From NCBI GenBank assembly GCA_023386835.1, contig JAEWIY010000120.1:1-16190 (forward strand): a stretch of DNA of 16,190 nt, in the 5' to 3' direction. Under the pieces are notes generated by a model. It saw only the letters and a program-made list of their open reading frames with translations. It made no database searches and had not been told where the DNA came from. This DNA comes from Verrucomicrobiota bacterium (lineage in GTDB: Bacteria > Verrucomicrobiota > Verrucomicrobiia > Opitutales > Opitutaceae). Shown here in pieces: positions 1-7,700 of the stretch (position 1 is the first letter of the stretch; each line of letters begins with the position of its first letter). Made by a program: the position numbers and the translations under genes.

Positions 1-172
1 GTAGATGAAGATGAAGCAAGCGCCTCTGGCGCAATTGTCTCCTGAAGCGCTGATCAGCAAGTCCACGGCTTACCACTCCGTCTAGGGTCTTACACCAGTT
101 CATGATCGAAGCCACGCGCGACCCGGCCAACGTCCGCGCTGAGGCAGCGCAACCGGGAGAGGCCGGTCGACC
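1..172. other. Left-edge stretch without a supported gene
   Basis: I see no convincing gene here. Frame 1 on the plus strand is open from the window edge to a TGA at 43-45 and would give an acidic tail (VDEDEASASGAIVS). This could be the last residues of a gene lying to the left, or chance. A small GCGCC-TCT-GGCGC hairpin lies at 20-32 without a clear T-run. The minus-strand isomerase ends at 173. Confidence 0.3.
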
Positions 173-964
173 TTAGCGTTGGTCCGCCAAAAGCGCGTGC
201 AGCGTTCGCGCGTCCTCGGCGAGCTGTTCCGGCCGGTCCCCCCGGACGAACTCCAGCAGCGCAAAGCGCCGTCCGGCGCTCTGGCGCGCGATCGAGAAAT
301 AGTGCCGCCACCGATCGCGATGTGCCGCCAGCGGCAAGCGGACGAGTCGATCCTGCTCCTTTCCCCACGCCAACACGTGCAAATTGCTGATTCGCCCCAC
401 CAGCGCGGTCAGGGTGACTGCCGCCCGTTCCGGTGGGTGGCCGTTGGCGGGTTGCCATTGTACCCAGATCCCGGGTACATCCTGCAGCAGCGCCAGGGCT
501 GACTGAATCTCGTCCGTCAACGTCTGCGCGTGATACTCCAACGAGATCCTGACGCCGTGATCCTTCGCTTCCGCCGCCACGCGCCTCACGTCGTCGGTGA
601 CTCTGGCCCGGTAATCCGGGTCGGCCTTCTCGGATCCGCGATTGCCGGCCCAAACCCGAATCCACGGAGCCTTCAGCACCGCGGCAACTTCCAGGACGCG
701 GGAGAACTCAGCGGGATCGGATACACCCGCTCGGTAGTACGAACCATACGCGGCCACTTCGAGGCCAGCTTCGACGGTCAGCGCCGCTACGGTCTGCGCC
801 CGTTTCACGTCGCCGGGTGGGCAGTGAATGTCCCCACCCCACTCGATCCCACGCAGGCCATGGCGGACACACAACTCAACGATCGCCGACGGAGAGAGCT
901 GACGAAACGTGACCGAGACCAGGCCCGGCAGAAGAACAGACGTCGAAGATGCGGGCAGCGACAT
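173..964 (-). CDS. Sugar phosphate isomerase/epimerase (xylose isomerase-like TIM barrel), cytoplasmic
   Basis: The 263-residue protein matches the xylose-isomerase-like TIM-barrel / AP-endonuclease-2 superfamily, whose members isomerise or epimerise sugars or inositol derivatives with a divalent metal. Visible hallmarks are strand-end acidic and His residues in the usual places: E41 in GIEWGG, E143 and H145 in SLEYH, H196 in NLHVLAW and E238 in LLEF. An active-site-like WQPANGH segment sits at about 170-176. The length is normal for the family. There is no signal peptide, so it is probably cytoplasmic. The ATG at 962-964 gives the full N-terminal strand (LVSVTFRQLSP), and no strong Shine-Dalgarno is seen. 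It lies 102 nt downstream of the DUF5069 gene on the same strand and may be co-transcribed with it. The substrate cannot be told from sequence. Confidence 0.88.
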   Translation of the reverse strand: MSLPASSTSVLLPGLVSVTFRQLSPSAIVELCVRHGLRGIEWGGDIHCPPGDVKRAQTVAALTVEAGLEVAAYGSYYRAGVSDPAEFSRVLEVAAVLKAPWIRVWAGNRGSEKADPDYRARVTDDVRRVAAEAKDHGVRISLEYHAQTLTDEIQSALALLQDVPGIWVQWQPANGHPPERAAVTLTALVGRISNLHVLAWGKEQDRLVRLPLAAHRDRWRHYFSIARQSAGRRFALLEFVRGDRPEQLAEDARTLHALLADQR

Positions 965-1066
965 GCTAAGCTCGTTGTTGGGGTTGGGTTCGCATCAAAG
1001 CGGACGCCTCAAACGAGTTGGGCTTCGATCGCCGCCTTGTCGATGACGGACCAAACCTGCGCAAGT

Positions 1067-1594
1067 TCAGGCCGGTCCGCCAAACGAGCAGTGATCGTCG
1101 AGGTCGAGGAAGTCGAAACGTGTCTTGATGTCCTCGCGCTCGGCATGGAGGCGCCGCATGGACTGAGCGAAGTCTTCCAACGTTTCCGCATCACTGTCCA
1201 CGGGCCGCTTCGCTTGGTAATCGCTCCAGGCGGCGATCTCCCACGGCTGACGTTTCAATTGGGCGTGCGATTCGATCCAGGCCAGAATTTCCGCATCCCC
1301 GGCACCTTGGCTGATGAACTCCTTCAGGGCGGCGTGCTCGATTCCCACAAACCGGAGGAAGTGCCCGTTCATGCCTTTCGGTCCGTCGTAGTAGTCGCCC
1401 AGTGTGCCCGCGATCGCCGCACGCGCCTTGTCGATCAGGCGCGGAAGGATCACGTAACCGCCGAGCCGGACGTAACAGCTGCGCGGCGGGCGTCGGGTCA
1501 AATCGTACGCCCGCAGCGGCGGCTTCCCGGACATGTCGCTGTTATCCGGATACACGGGTGAATTGCTGTCCGGCTCGTTCGGAGAGGTCTTCAT
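1067..1594 (-). CDS. DUF5069 domain-containing protein
   Basis: The 175-residue soluble protein resembles the DUF5069 family, which has no established function. Recognisable features are the N-terminal YDLTRRPPRS segment at about 30-39, then RLGGYVILPRLIDKARA at about 43-59, a G..GDYYDGPKGMN segment, and a C-terminal FDFLDLDD ending in SFGGPA. The first ~27 residues are low-complexity and polar and may be lineage-specific. The start ATG (1592-1594) has no clear Shine-Dalgarno. The gene reads toward the sugar isomerase on the same strand. Just after the stop, another frame stays open and protein-like to 1009 (ends IDKAAIEAQLV), so a 3' frameshift is possible, but SFGG-type ends look natural for this family. 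No catalytic residues can be assigned. Confidence 0.8.
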   Translation of the reverse strand: MKTSPNEPDSNSPVYPDNSDMSGKPPLRAYDLTRRPPRSCYVRLGGYVILPRLIDKARAAIAGTLGDYYDGPKGMNGHFLRFVGIEHAALKEFISQGAGDAEILAWIESHAQLKRQPWEIAAWSDYQAKRPVDSDAETLEDFAQSMRRLHAEREDIKTRFDFLDLDDHCSFGGPA

Positions 1595-1679
1595 GGTGGA
1601 TTGGACAAATTCTCTTCAAACCGGAGTGACTCCGCCATCCCCAAAGGGTTCGACGCCGTTCACGTCGCTTGAGTCGAAC

Positions 1680-1961
1680 TCACATCGACCCGGCCGTCCG
1701 CCGCACGGGTCCACGGGAGCGCGCGCATGCCCAGCCGCCCAATGCGACGGCAAGCAAACCGAGCACCATCGCGCCCGCGCCCCCCACCACGCCGTTGCCG
1801 CTTCCAGGGCCACCGGTCGCAAAGGTCAGCACCAGGGCACCATTTATCGCCGCAACCGCCCCGGCCATGACGGCGGCGATCTTCCCTCGACTCGTGGCCA
1901 ACCGATTCGTTGAACGGATCAACGCCACGACGCTGACGATGGCGCTCGCGAGGCCGAGCAT
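1680..1961 (-). CDS. Small hydrophobic membrane protein, unknown function
   Basis: I do not recognise this family. Reading from the ATG at 1959-1961 gives about 93 residues with three hydrophobic stretches: MLGLASAIVSVVALI near the start, IAAVMAGAVAAINGALVLTF in the middle, and VVGGAGAMVLGLLAVALGGW near the end. A Gly-rich loop separates the last two. This pattern fits a small inner-membrane protein with about three helices and a short basic tail. The open frame continues upstream to 2120, but that part is Arg-rich and runs across a terminator-like repeat at 2003-2028, so I prefer the internal start; GTG and TTG alternatives lie just upstream. It is on the same strand as DUF5069 and ends 86 nt before that gene. 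Confidence 0.5.
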   Translation of the reverse strand: MLGLASAIVSVVALIRSTNRLATSRGKIAAVMAGAVAAINGALVLTFATGGPGSGNGVVGGAGAMVLGLLAVALGGWACARSRGPVRRTAGSM

Positions 1962-2002
1962 CACGGGCCCGATGAGGGCCTGCAACGATGGGCCTAAACA
2001 TC

Positions 2003-2028
2003 CGCCAGACGAAAAAAGGGGCCGAGGC
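2003..2028 (-). repeat. Copy A of a 23-nt repeat (degenerate terminator-like element)
   Basis: Positions 2003-2025 are identical to 3762-3784; the run starts cgccagacgaaaaaagggg and continues ccga. The next base differs (g here, a in copy B) and then gc matches again. In copy B the sequence forms half of a strong minus-strand terminator. Here the second arm is changed (ccgaggctgac instead of ccgaagcccc), so only a weak stem remains before the T6 run on the minus strand. It sits just upstream of the small membrane gene on that strand. Confidence 0.7.
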
Positions 2029-2202
2029 TGACGGCGTGCAATCAGGAGGAAGAGTCGTAGACCCCGCTTACCTAATCGGGACCCCGGCCATCTGCGAGGT
2101 ACTCGATGAGCGGGAAGCACGCGTCGATGCGCTGCTGCGCGCGTAATATGCCGTTACGACGTGCCGCGGCGGCGGAGTACAAGCACATGACCGGGAGTCA
2201 TC

Positions 2203-2229
2203 TTGACGGGCGAAGATTGCGGGTATGGG
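2203..2229 (+). promoter_or_regulatory. Weak candidate promoter for the DUF1398-sigma factor pair
   Basis: A TTGACG box at 2203-2208 is followed after 15 nt by TATGGG at 2224-2229, about 65 nt before the DUF1398 start. The -35 box is good but the spacer is short and the -10 box is poor, so this is only a candidate. Confidence 0.25.
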
Positions 2230-2293
2230 CCGCAATGGCAGCTTGTGCAGATTTTTTGTCACAGGCTGCTTTCGACTCGCTCCAAAGGGACGT

Positions 2294-2701
2294 ATGAACA
2301 CCCAAATCATTCACCAAACCGCCGCTCAGGTGCTCGCGGGTTCCGTCTCGTTTCCGGAAGTGGTCCGGATATTGCTGAACGCGGGAGTCGAGGCCTACCA
2401 CGTCGACTACGCTTCATTGCGGAAGACGTATTATGGCACGGATGGAGCGACAGCGGCGACGCCGCTGAACTTCGAGGGACTTCCGATGGTCGCCGAAAAC
2501 TTCGACGGTGCCGCGCTCAAAGCGGCGATCCTCGACAGCCAGCGAAACGGCCAGAAGTTTCGCGAGTTCACCCGACGCGCAATGGCTGCGGGCGTCCAAG
2601 GCTACATTGCGTTTCTGCGTGGCCAACGCGTGACCTACTGGGGCCGGCTTGGCGACCAGCACATCGAGCGGTTTCCAGGCGCAGAACCGCGGCGGACATG
2701 A
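2294..2701 (+). CDS. DUF1398 family protein
   Basis: The 135-residue soluble protein resembles the DUF1398 family (E. coli YbcV-like), whose molecular role is not established. Visible traits are the N-terminal helix with a GSVSFPEVVRILLNAGVEAYHVDY segment, a RKTYYGTDG motif at about 41-49, and a C-terminal part with AAGVQGYIAFLRGQRVTYWGRLGDQHIE. Length is typical for the family. The start ATG at 2294 is preceded by aaaggga with very short spacing. The stop codon TGA (2699-2701) overlaps an in-frame ATG (2698-2700) of the sigma factor reading frame as ATGA, so the two genes are probably translated from one mRNA. The partnership suggests a role with, or as a target of, the sigma factor; that is inference only. 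Confidence 0.8.
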   Translation: MNTQIIHQTAAQVLAGSVSFPEVVRILLNAGVEAYHVDYASLRKTYYGTDGATAATPLNFEGLPMVAENFDGAALKAAILDSQRNGQKFREFTRRAMAAGVQGYIAFLRGQRVTYWGRLGDQHIERFPGAEPRRT

Positions 2702-2745
2702 ACACACTCGCCAATGACCGCGGCCACATTTTCTTTGTCTACCGT

Positions 2746-2751
2746 GAGGAA
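2746..2751 (+). promoter_or_regulatory. Ribosome binding site deciding the sigma factor start
   Basis: A GAGGAA-type Shine-Dalgarno lies a suitable distance before the ATG at 2758, while the in-frame upstream ATG at 2698 has none as good. This favours the shorter protein, although ATGA coupling to DUF1398 at 2698 stays possible. Confidence 0.5.
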
Positions 2752-2757
2752 ATCGCA

Positions 2758-3645
2758 ATGAACGGCGGCACTCAGCCCGACGCGGGATGCCCTCCGGTCG
2801 AGGAGCCGCACGCCGACGAAGGCCGACTCGTCGCGGCAGCGAAGGCCGGAAATCTCGAGGCGCTGGATCGCCTGCTCCGCGAGCATCAGACTTGGATCTA
2901 TAACCTGGCGTTGCGCATGGTGTGGCGAAGGGAAGCCGCGGAGGATGCCACGCAGGAGATACTGCTTAAGGCGGTGACGCATCTCGGCAGCTTCGAAGGG
3001 CGCAGCAAGCTTTCCACTTGGTTGTATCGCATCGCGATCAATCATCTGCTGCAGGTGCGCAAGTCCGAGATGGAAGAGTGGCGCATGACATTCGCCGACA
3101 TGGGACGGTCGCTCGACGATTGTGAAGACGCCGAACTGCCCGATGAGGCGGCGCTGCCGATTGGACATGCGCTGTTGGTCGAAGAGGCGAAACTCGGATG
3201 CGTGACTGCGATGCTGATGTGCCTCGAACGACGGCAACGCCTGGCCTTCATCCTCGGCGAAGTCTTTGCTGTATCCAGCGGCTTCGGCGGTGAAGTGATG
3301 GAAATCTCGGCGGAAAATTTCCGGCGGTTGCTGGCTCGAGCGCGGCACGAGCTCTACCAGTTCATGCACGACAAGTGCGGTCTCGTAAATTCGATGAACC
3401 CGTGCCGGTGCACCAAAAAAGCGGGAGTGTTCATGAAGCGCGGCTGGCTCGATCCCCACAAGCGGCAGTTCAGTGCTGAACGACGAGCGACGGTGCACGA
3501 TCTTGCCCCTCGAGGGATGCACGAACTCCAGGAGCTGGAACGGGCATATGCCGAGATCTATCGCGGTGCGCCCATGTGTGAGCCTCCGGACGGACTTGCT
3601 CGCCTACGACATGTCCTGAGCGCGGCGGCCATCAATCAGGGTTAA
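2758..3645 (+). CDS. ECF-type RNA polymerase sigma factor with cysteine-containing C-terminal tail
   Basis: The 295-residue protein has sigma region 2 at about 22-105 (EDATQEILLKA, then FEGRSKLSTWLYRIAINHLL) and a region-4-like helical segment at about 140-205 (CLERRQRLAFILGEVF ... ISAENFRRLLARARHELY). It belongs to sigma-70 family ECF-like factors that redirect RNA polymerase. After region 4 there is a tail of ~90 residues opening with CGLVNSMNPCRCTKKAG, with three Cys within about ten residues; this tail is seen in one group of ECF factors and could bind metal or sense redox. The ATG at 2758 is preceded by gtgaggaaatcgca, a good Shine-Dalgarno. An alternative in-frame ATG at 2698 overlaps the DUF1398 stop. 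No anti-sigma gene is recognisable next to it. Confidence 0.85.
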   Translation: MNGGTQPDAGCPPVEEPHADEGRLVAAAKAGNLEALDRLLREHQTWIYNLALRMVWRREAAEDATQEILLKAVTHLGSFEGRSKLSTWLYRIAINHLLQVRKSEMEEWRMTFADMGRSLDDCEDAELPDEAALPIGHALLVEEAKLGCVTAMLMCLERRQRLAFILGEVFAVSSGFGGEVMEISAENFRRLLARARHELYQFMHDKCGLVNSMNPCRCTKKAGVFMKRGWLDPHKRQFSAERRATVHDLAPRGMHELQELERAYAEIYRGAPMCEPPDGLARLRHVLSAAAINQG

Positions 3646-3761
3646 TCGACACCTTGAGAGGGATGGATCTCCGCGCACTGACCGTGGGATGCTCAATTCC
3701 CGCCAACCTTTTGGGCTGGGGACCGTCTTACGGCAGTCGTTGTGAAATATCCTGGCTAACT

Positions 3762-3793
3762 CGCCAGACGAAAAAAGGGGCCGAAGCCCCTTC
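3762..3793 (-). terminator. Strong minus-strand intrinsic terminator (contains repeat copy B)
   Basis: Read on the minus strand the sequence is AAGGGGC-TTCG-GCCCC followed by TTTTTT: a 5-bp GC stem (7 bp with flanking A-T pairs) closed by a stable UUCG tetraloop and a six-T tract. The bases 3762-3784 are the second copy of the 23-nt repeat at 2003-2025. It could stop transcripts arriving from the GH106/GH95 side. No intact minus-strand gene ends directly at it; just upstream on that strand the bases GAAGCTGCCTGA would read as a gene end, which hints that the original gene was replaced. Confidence 0.75.
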
Positions 3794-3803
3794 GCTCAGA
3801 TCA

Positions 3804-4217
3804 GGCAGCTTCGAAATCCCCGTATCGGCCACCGGCATCACGGCCGTCATCATCGAAGGCGTCACGCCGCAACCTGGATTCCAACGGCAGGCGCTCGGCA
3901 ACACACCCGCGCTGCCCGCCGAAGGAAGCGTGTGCGATCTGCCTTTCCGCGGGGCCCGCGCCGTCGCGATGCGTTTCGGGGGCGGCGATCTCACGACGGC
4001 CTATGCCTACCTGCCCGATCTCGATCGTGAGATCGTGCGTTGCACCATGTATGCCCGGCAGGAAGGCGCGCCGGAAATCACGCTTGAGGGCCCCGCCTTC
4101 CCCTTCGATTACACCGTCACTGTGGAGGGCGACGCGCCCATGGAGTTCCGCTTCGAAGTCGAGCTCAAGGACGGTCGTATCGAGAAATCCCCTACCGGCC
4201 GCCTGCTCTTCCGTTGA
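3804..4217 (+). pseudogene. C-terminal fragment of a larger, probably secreted protein (5' truncated)
   Basis: The open frame runs from 3654 to 4217, but the part before about 3800 is non-coding in character and contains the terminator at 3762-3793. From about 3804 the product is convincingly protein-like: FEIPVSATGITAVIIEGV, then GARAVAMRFGGGDLTTAYAYL, then an alternating hydrophobic beta-sandwich pattern (FDYTVTVEG, EFRFEVELKDG) to the stop. Beta-rich C-terminal domains of this kind are found at the ends of large polysaccharide-acting enzymes; I cannot name the family with certainty. There is no signal peptide or catalytic domain. The best reading is a remnant that kept its 3' end and lost everything upstream at the rearrangement near 3800. 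It could instead be a small expressed orphan protein. Confidence 0.55.
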
Positions 4218-4335
4218 ACCGGCTCCGAGTCCGGGAATACGAGGGCACTCGTCCACCTTCTGCGACCGGGACGTCGCCGACTACCTCTGTCGTTTCCGTG
4301 GTCACCTCACCCTCACGAACGGCATTCTCCATGTG

Positions 4336-4769
4336 ACCTAGTGGGCACTCGCCGAGGAACTCGCGGTTAACCAATGCCTCCGCCTCCGCCACCTTGTCCT
4401 CGAAGGGCATTTGCCACGCTTTGGCTAAATGTCGAGGCGCTCCCACTCGGTCGCAATCGCCGGGCTGCCGGACCAGTTGCTGCTCTCGTTCAACTGCAAT
4501 TACTCGTGAACCGGATCGCCGAAGACCCTTGCGCCGAGCCGGCCGTTGCCAACCGGAAGCGCCTCGCCCCACTTCGTCGCAGGTTCGCGATACCACATCC
4601 GGTATTCGGCCGTGGCGGCCGGCAGACCGGAGGCGATCGCCAGCGTCAGCACAACGGCACGTCGGAGCGAAGGGCGAACATACCAAAGCTTCAGCGGAGA
4701 CGGCTCAGCGCGAAATCGAGACGCGACCGAAACGAGGACGACCCGTAAGCAACGCGCGTCGACTTTCAT
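4336..4769 (-). pseudogene. GH95 alpha-L-fucosidase-like gene, N-terminal remnant with stops and frameshift
   Basis: The minus-strand frame starting at 4769 gives a hydrophobic signal-like segment (LRRAVVLTLAIASGLPAATA) and then the GH95 N-terminal signature MWYREPATKWGEALPVGNGR followed by LGARVFG, before a TAA stop at 4500-4502. In the same frame the homology continues past the stop as LQLNESSNWSGSPA, then meets a TAG near 4428. It then resumes in another frame with FEDKVAEAEALVNREFLG up to about 4336, after which similarity ends. GH95 enzymes (about 750-800 residues) remove alpha-L-fucose or alpha-L-galactose from glycans; here only roughly the first 130-140 residues are traceable. The remnant starts 24 nt after the GH106 gene on the same strand, so it was probably once its operon partner. 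Frame and stops were read by eye. Confidence 0.8.
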
Positions 4770-4793
4770 GAGGGCTAGGGCAGCGAGGCGGAA

Positions 4794-7700
4794 TCATTCC
4801 GGCACAATCTGGTTGCGCCACTCGAGCTTCACCGGGCCGAGCAGGCCTGCAGGCACGAGCGGTGAATCCGTGTCGTAGTGTTTCCACACGCTGAAACTGT
4901 GCCGCGGATTCTCGCCTCGCTTCGCGCGATCATATAGCCAGGCAGGCAGCTCCAGGATACGGCCGTCGGTGAACTTGCTCACACCGGGTGGCTGATAATC
5001 GTAGGGAACCGGCGTTGCTTCATCACCAATCAGGCGGTTGATCCAGCGATTCGCGACTCGAACTTCGAGCTGATTAGTGCCGGTGCGCAGGAGCGGCGTG
5101 ACGTCGACTTCGAAGGGCGCGCGCCAAGCCACCCCAGCTTCACGACCATTGACGAAGACCCGCGCGACATCCGCGACCTTGCCGAGATCGAGCAGAGCCA
5201 CTTGGCCGGAGGCCGGTCCGGCGGGCAACGAGAAGGAGGTGCGGTAGACCGCCGTGCCCGAGTAATGACGGATGCCCGGCTCCGGGCGGTCCGGCCACGA
5301 GACCAGTTGCGGGAACGTTGCGTGTGATGGCGCGCTGCGGCCGTCGATGAACTCGACGTCCCATGGACCGGCGACCGACACCGCTGCGGGCAGCGTTGGG
5401 AGGTCGACGCGGCGGCGGGTGCCGTCGGAATAATCAAGCTCCAGCTCGGACGCCGTGGTGAGCATTGCGCCCGGCCGGATCGCCGCCAAGCCATCACCGG
5501 TCGACGCGATCCATCGCTTCGGCAGATCCTCACGGAATACCACGAATGTTGAACCCCAAGGCTCGAGCGTCAGCGGCAGCGCCACGCCGCTCCTCGTGCG
5601 CTGATAAACCGGAGCCGCCGCGTGGATGCCCGTGGCAGGATCCCATATCTCGGGCTTTCGTGCCGCCTGTCGGAAATCGACCTGCAGCGTGCGAGCACGA
5701 TCCGAGTTATTGAAGACGAAATAAATCTCAGCATCGCTCGTCGTGCGGTGGATGAACTTCACATTGCCGAGCGCCGTGTCGCCGCCGACATCGGGAGCGA
5801 TTTTCTCCATCGCGAGAATCTCCCTCGGCGTCAGGCCGGCGAAGACCTTGCCGCGGCCTACCGTCTTCGATTTCACGGACGTGCCATCGAGCCCGCCCCA
5901 GATTTCCTGCACGAGTCGGTCGAACTCGCCGCGCCCTTCCAGGTCCTTCAGACCGGCGGGGGCGGCGGGCGGCTCGCCGGAAAGACGCGCGCCGTCCGCA
6001 ACCAGCGTCCGGAGCCGGCGCAGCGTTTGGAGCGTCGCCACCCAAGTTTTCGCCGTGGCTTTTTCAGGCGTCACCAGCAGGCGGAAACGGCCGCCGGAGA
6101 CATGTTCGATTACACCATCGCGGACCCTCATCCCGGAGAGATACTCCGGATAGCCGACCTCGTAGTCATACCCCGGCAGCGAATCCGCTATGGCCGACGA
6201 CAGACCGTAGCCGAGGTCTTCGTCCACGAGCAGGCAGACATCCGCGACCGTGCGGCCCTGTTGCAACAGGAATTGACTACGTCCGAGGTAAGCCAGCCAA
6301 GCATCGACGTATGGCCACCACGTGTTCAACCGGCCGAAGTGCACGCCATAGCGTCCAAGTGCGAATCCGGGAGCGGCGTCGGTTGGCTGGTGCGTGAGCG
6401 AGTGGAGCGCGAACCGGTTCAGCCCCAGCGTGAATGCGTAGTCGCCCGCTCGCTTCAGCGTCGCAGGCGAGTTCTGGAACTTGCCATTTTCCGGCGTGGC
6501 GGTGAACGCCTCCGCGGCGACAACGTTGCGGCCGAAGAAGCTTGCAGCCGAAGTCGACATCTTGATCCGGGACGCCCGGCCCGCCGCGTCAGGTACCCAG
6601 AACTCGTTCATGGGAATGTCGACGTGGCGGTTGCCGGACATGGGTGTGATCGGGCCACCCTGCGTTTCGGAATAAATCGCGATGCCATGCCGAGCAGCCA
6701 GCCGGTGCATGGTCCCGTAGTAGTTCTCGGCCATGAGCTCTTCGATCACGTGTCGGAAATCCCAGAGCATGGCCTCGCTACGGTCGCGCGAGCTCACGAT
6801 GCGGCCGGTCAGGACGGGCAGCCACGGAATCAGTTCGTAGCCCTTCAACTGGAGAAACTGCTCCGGCAGCGTGGCCGTCCAGTTCTGGAAGCCACCTTCA
6901 AAGCTGTCAAAAAGCAGGCCGTTGAATGTGCGCCCGGCGAGGGGTCCAGCCTCGCGGATCACGCGCCCCATCGATTGCTCGAACTGAAACTCGACCGCGT
7001 CGGCATCGAGCTTGTCGATTTCCAAGCCATGCCCCTCGGGCACCGCCGGGTGGTTCATCTTGCCGGTCGAGGTGAATCCGAAGCGCAGCACCAGCCAATC
7101 GCCGGGCGGCAGATTCACCGCGAGCCTCCCGGTCTTCTCCATTTTTCCTGTGAGATCGATCACCTGCTTTGGCGCGATGCCGGGCACGTCCGCACCGGTC
7201 GGGCGCAACACAGGCTTGGCCGCCCAAGCCGCCTTGGCGTCGAGATCGTCGATTCGCTCACTGGTCGCTGGCACCGCGAGCACTGCGATTTCGCGGTAGA
7301 ACTTGTCCCTGTGCACGCCGCGCGCGTTGTAGAACGGCGTGAGTTCCGGCTCCGCCAGCGTCACTTCGGCCACGCCTCCACCCTTCACCGGAGTCTCGGT
7401 CCAGACCAGCCGCTTCATTGAAAGCTTGGGCGTTACCCACGGTCCACCGCTCGCTGACCACCCCGGCGTGTTCATGACGTGGAATTCCAAGCCAAGCTCC
7501 GCCGCTTTGCGCAACGCGAACTGCACGTGATCGTGCCAGGCCTCCGATCCATAACGCACCGGGCCCGGCGGCATGTAGATTTCGACGTCGAACATCTGCA
7601 CGCCTCCCAGCCCCTTCTGCTTGAAGCTCTCCAGGTCGGCGACTATGCCCTCCTTGGTAACGTTGCCGTTGATCCAATGCCACCAGCCCAACGGACGCGC

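Noticed and set aside
530..1561. 343-codon plus-strand open frame
   Set aside because: Antisense across the isomerase and DUF5069 genes; composition is Arg-rich and shows no fold.
2635..3522. 295-codon minus-strand open frame
   Set aside because: Antisense to the sigma factor, which has clear region 2 and 4 motifs.
5622..7421. 599-codon plus-strand open frame
   Set aside because: Antisense to the GH106 gene, which has clear family motifs; the plus-strand product is Arg/His-rich with no recognisable domain.
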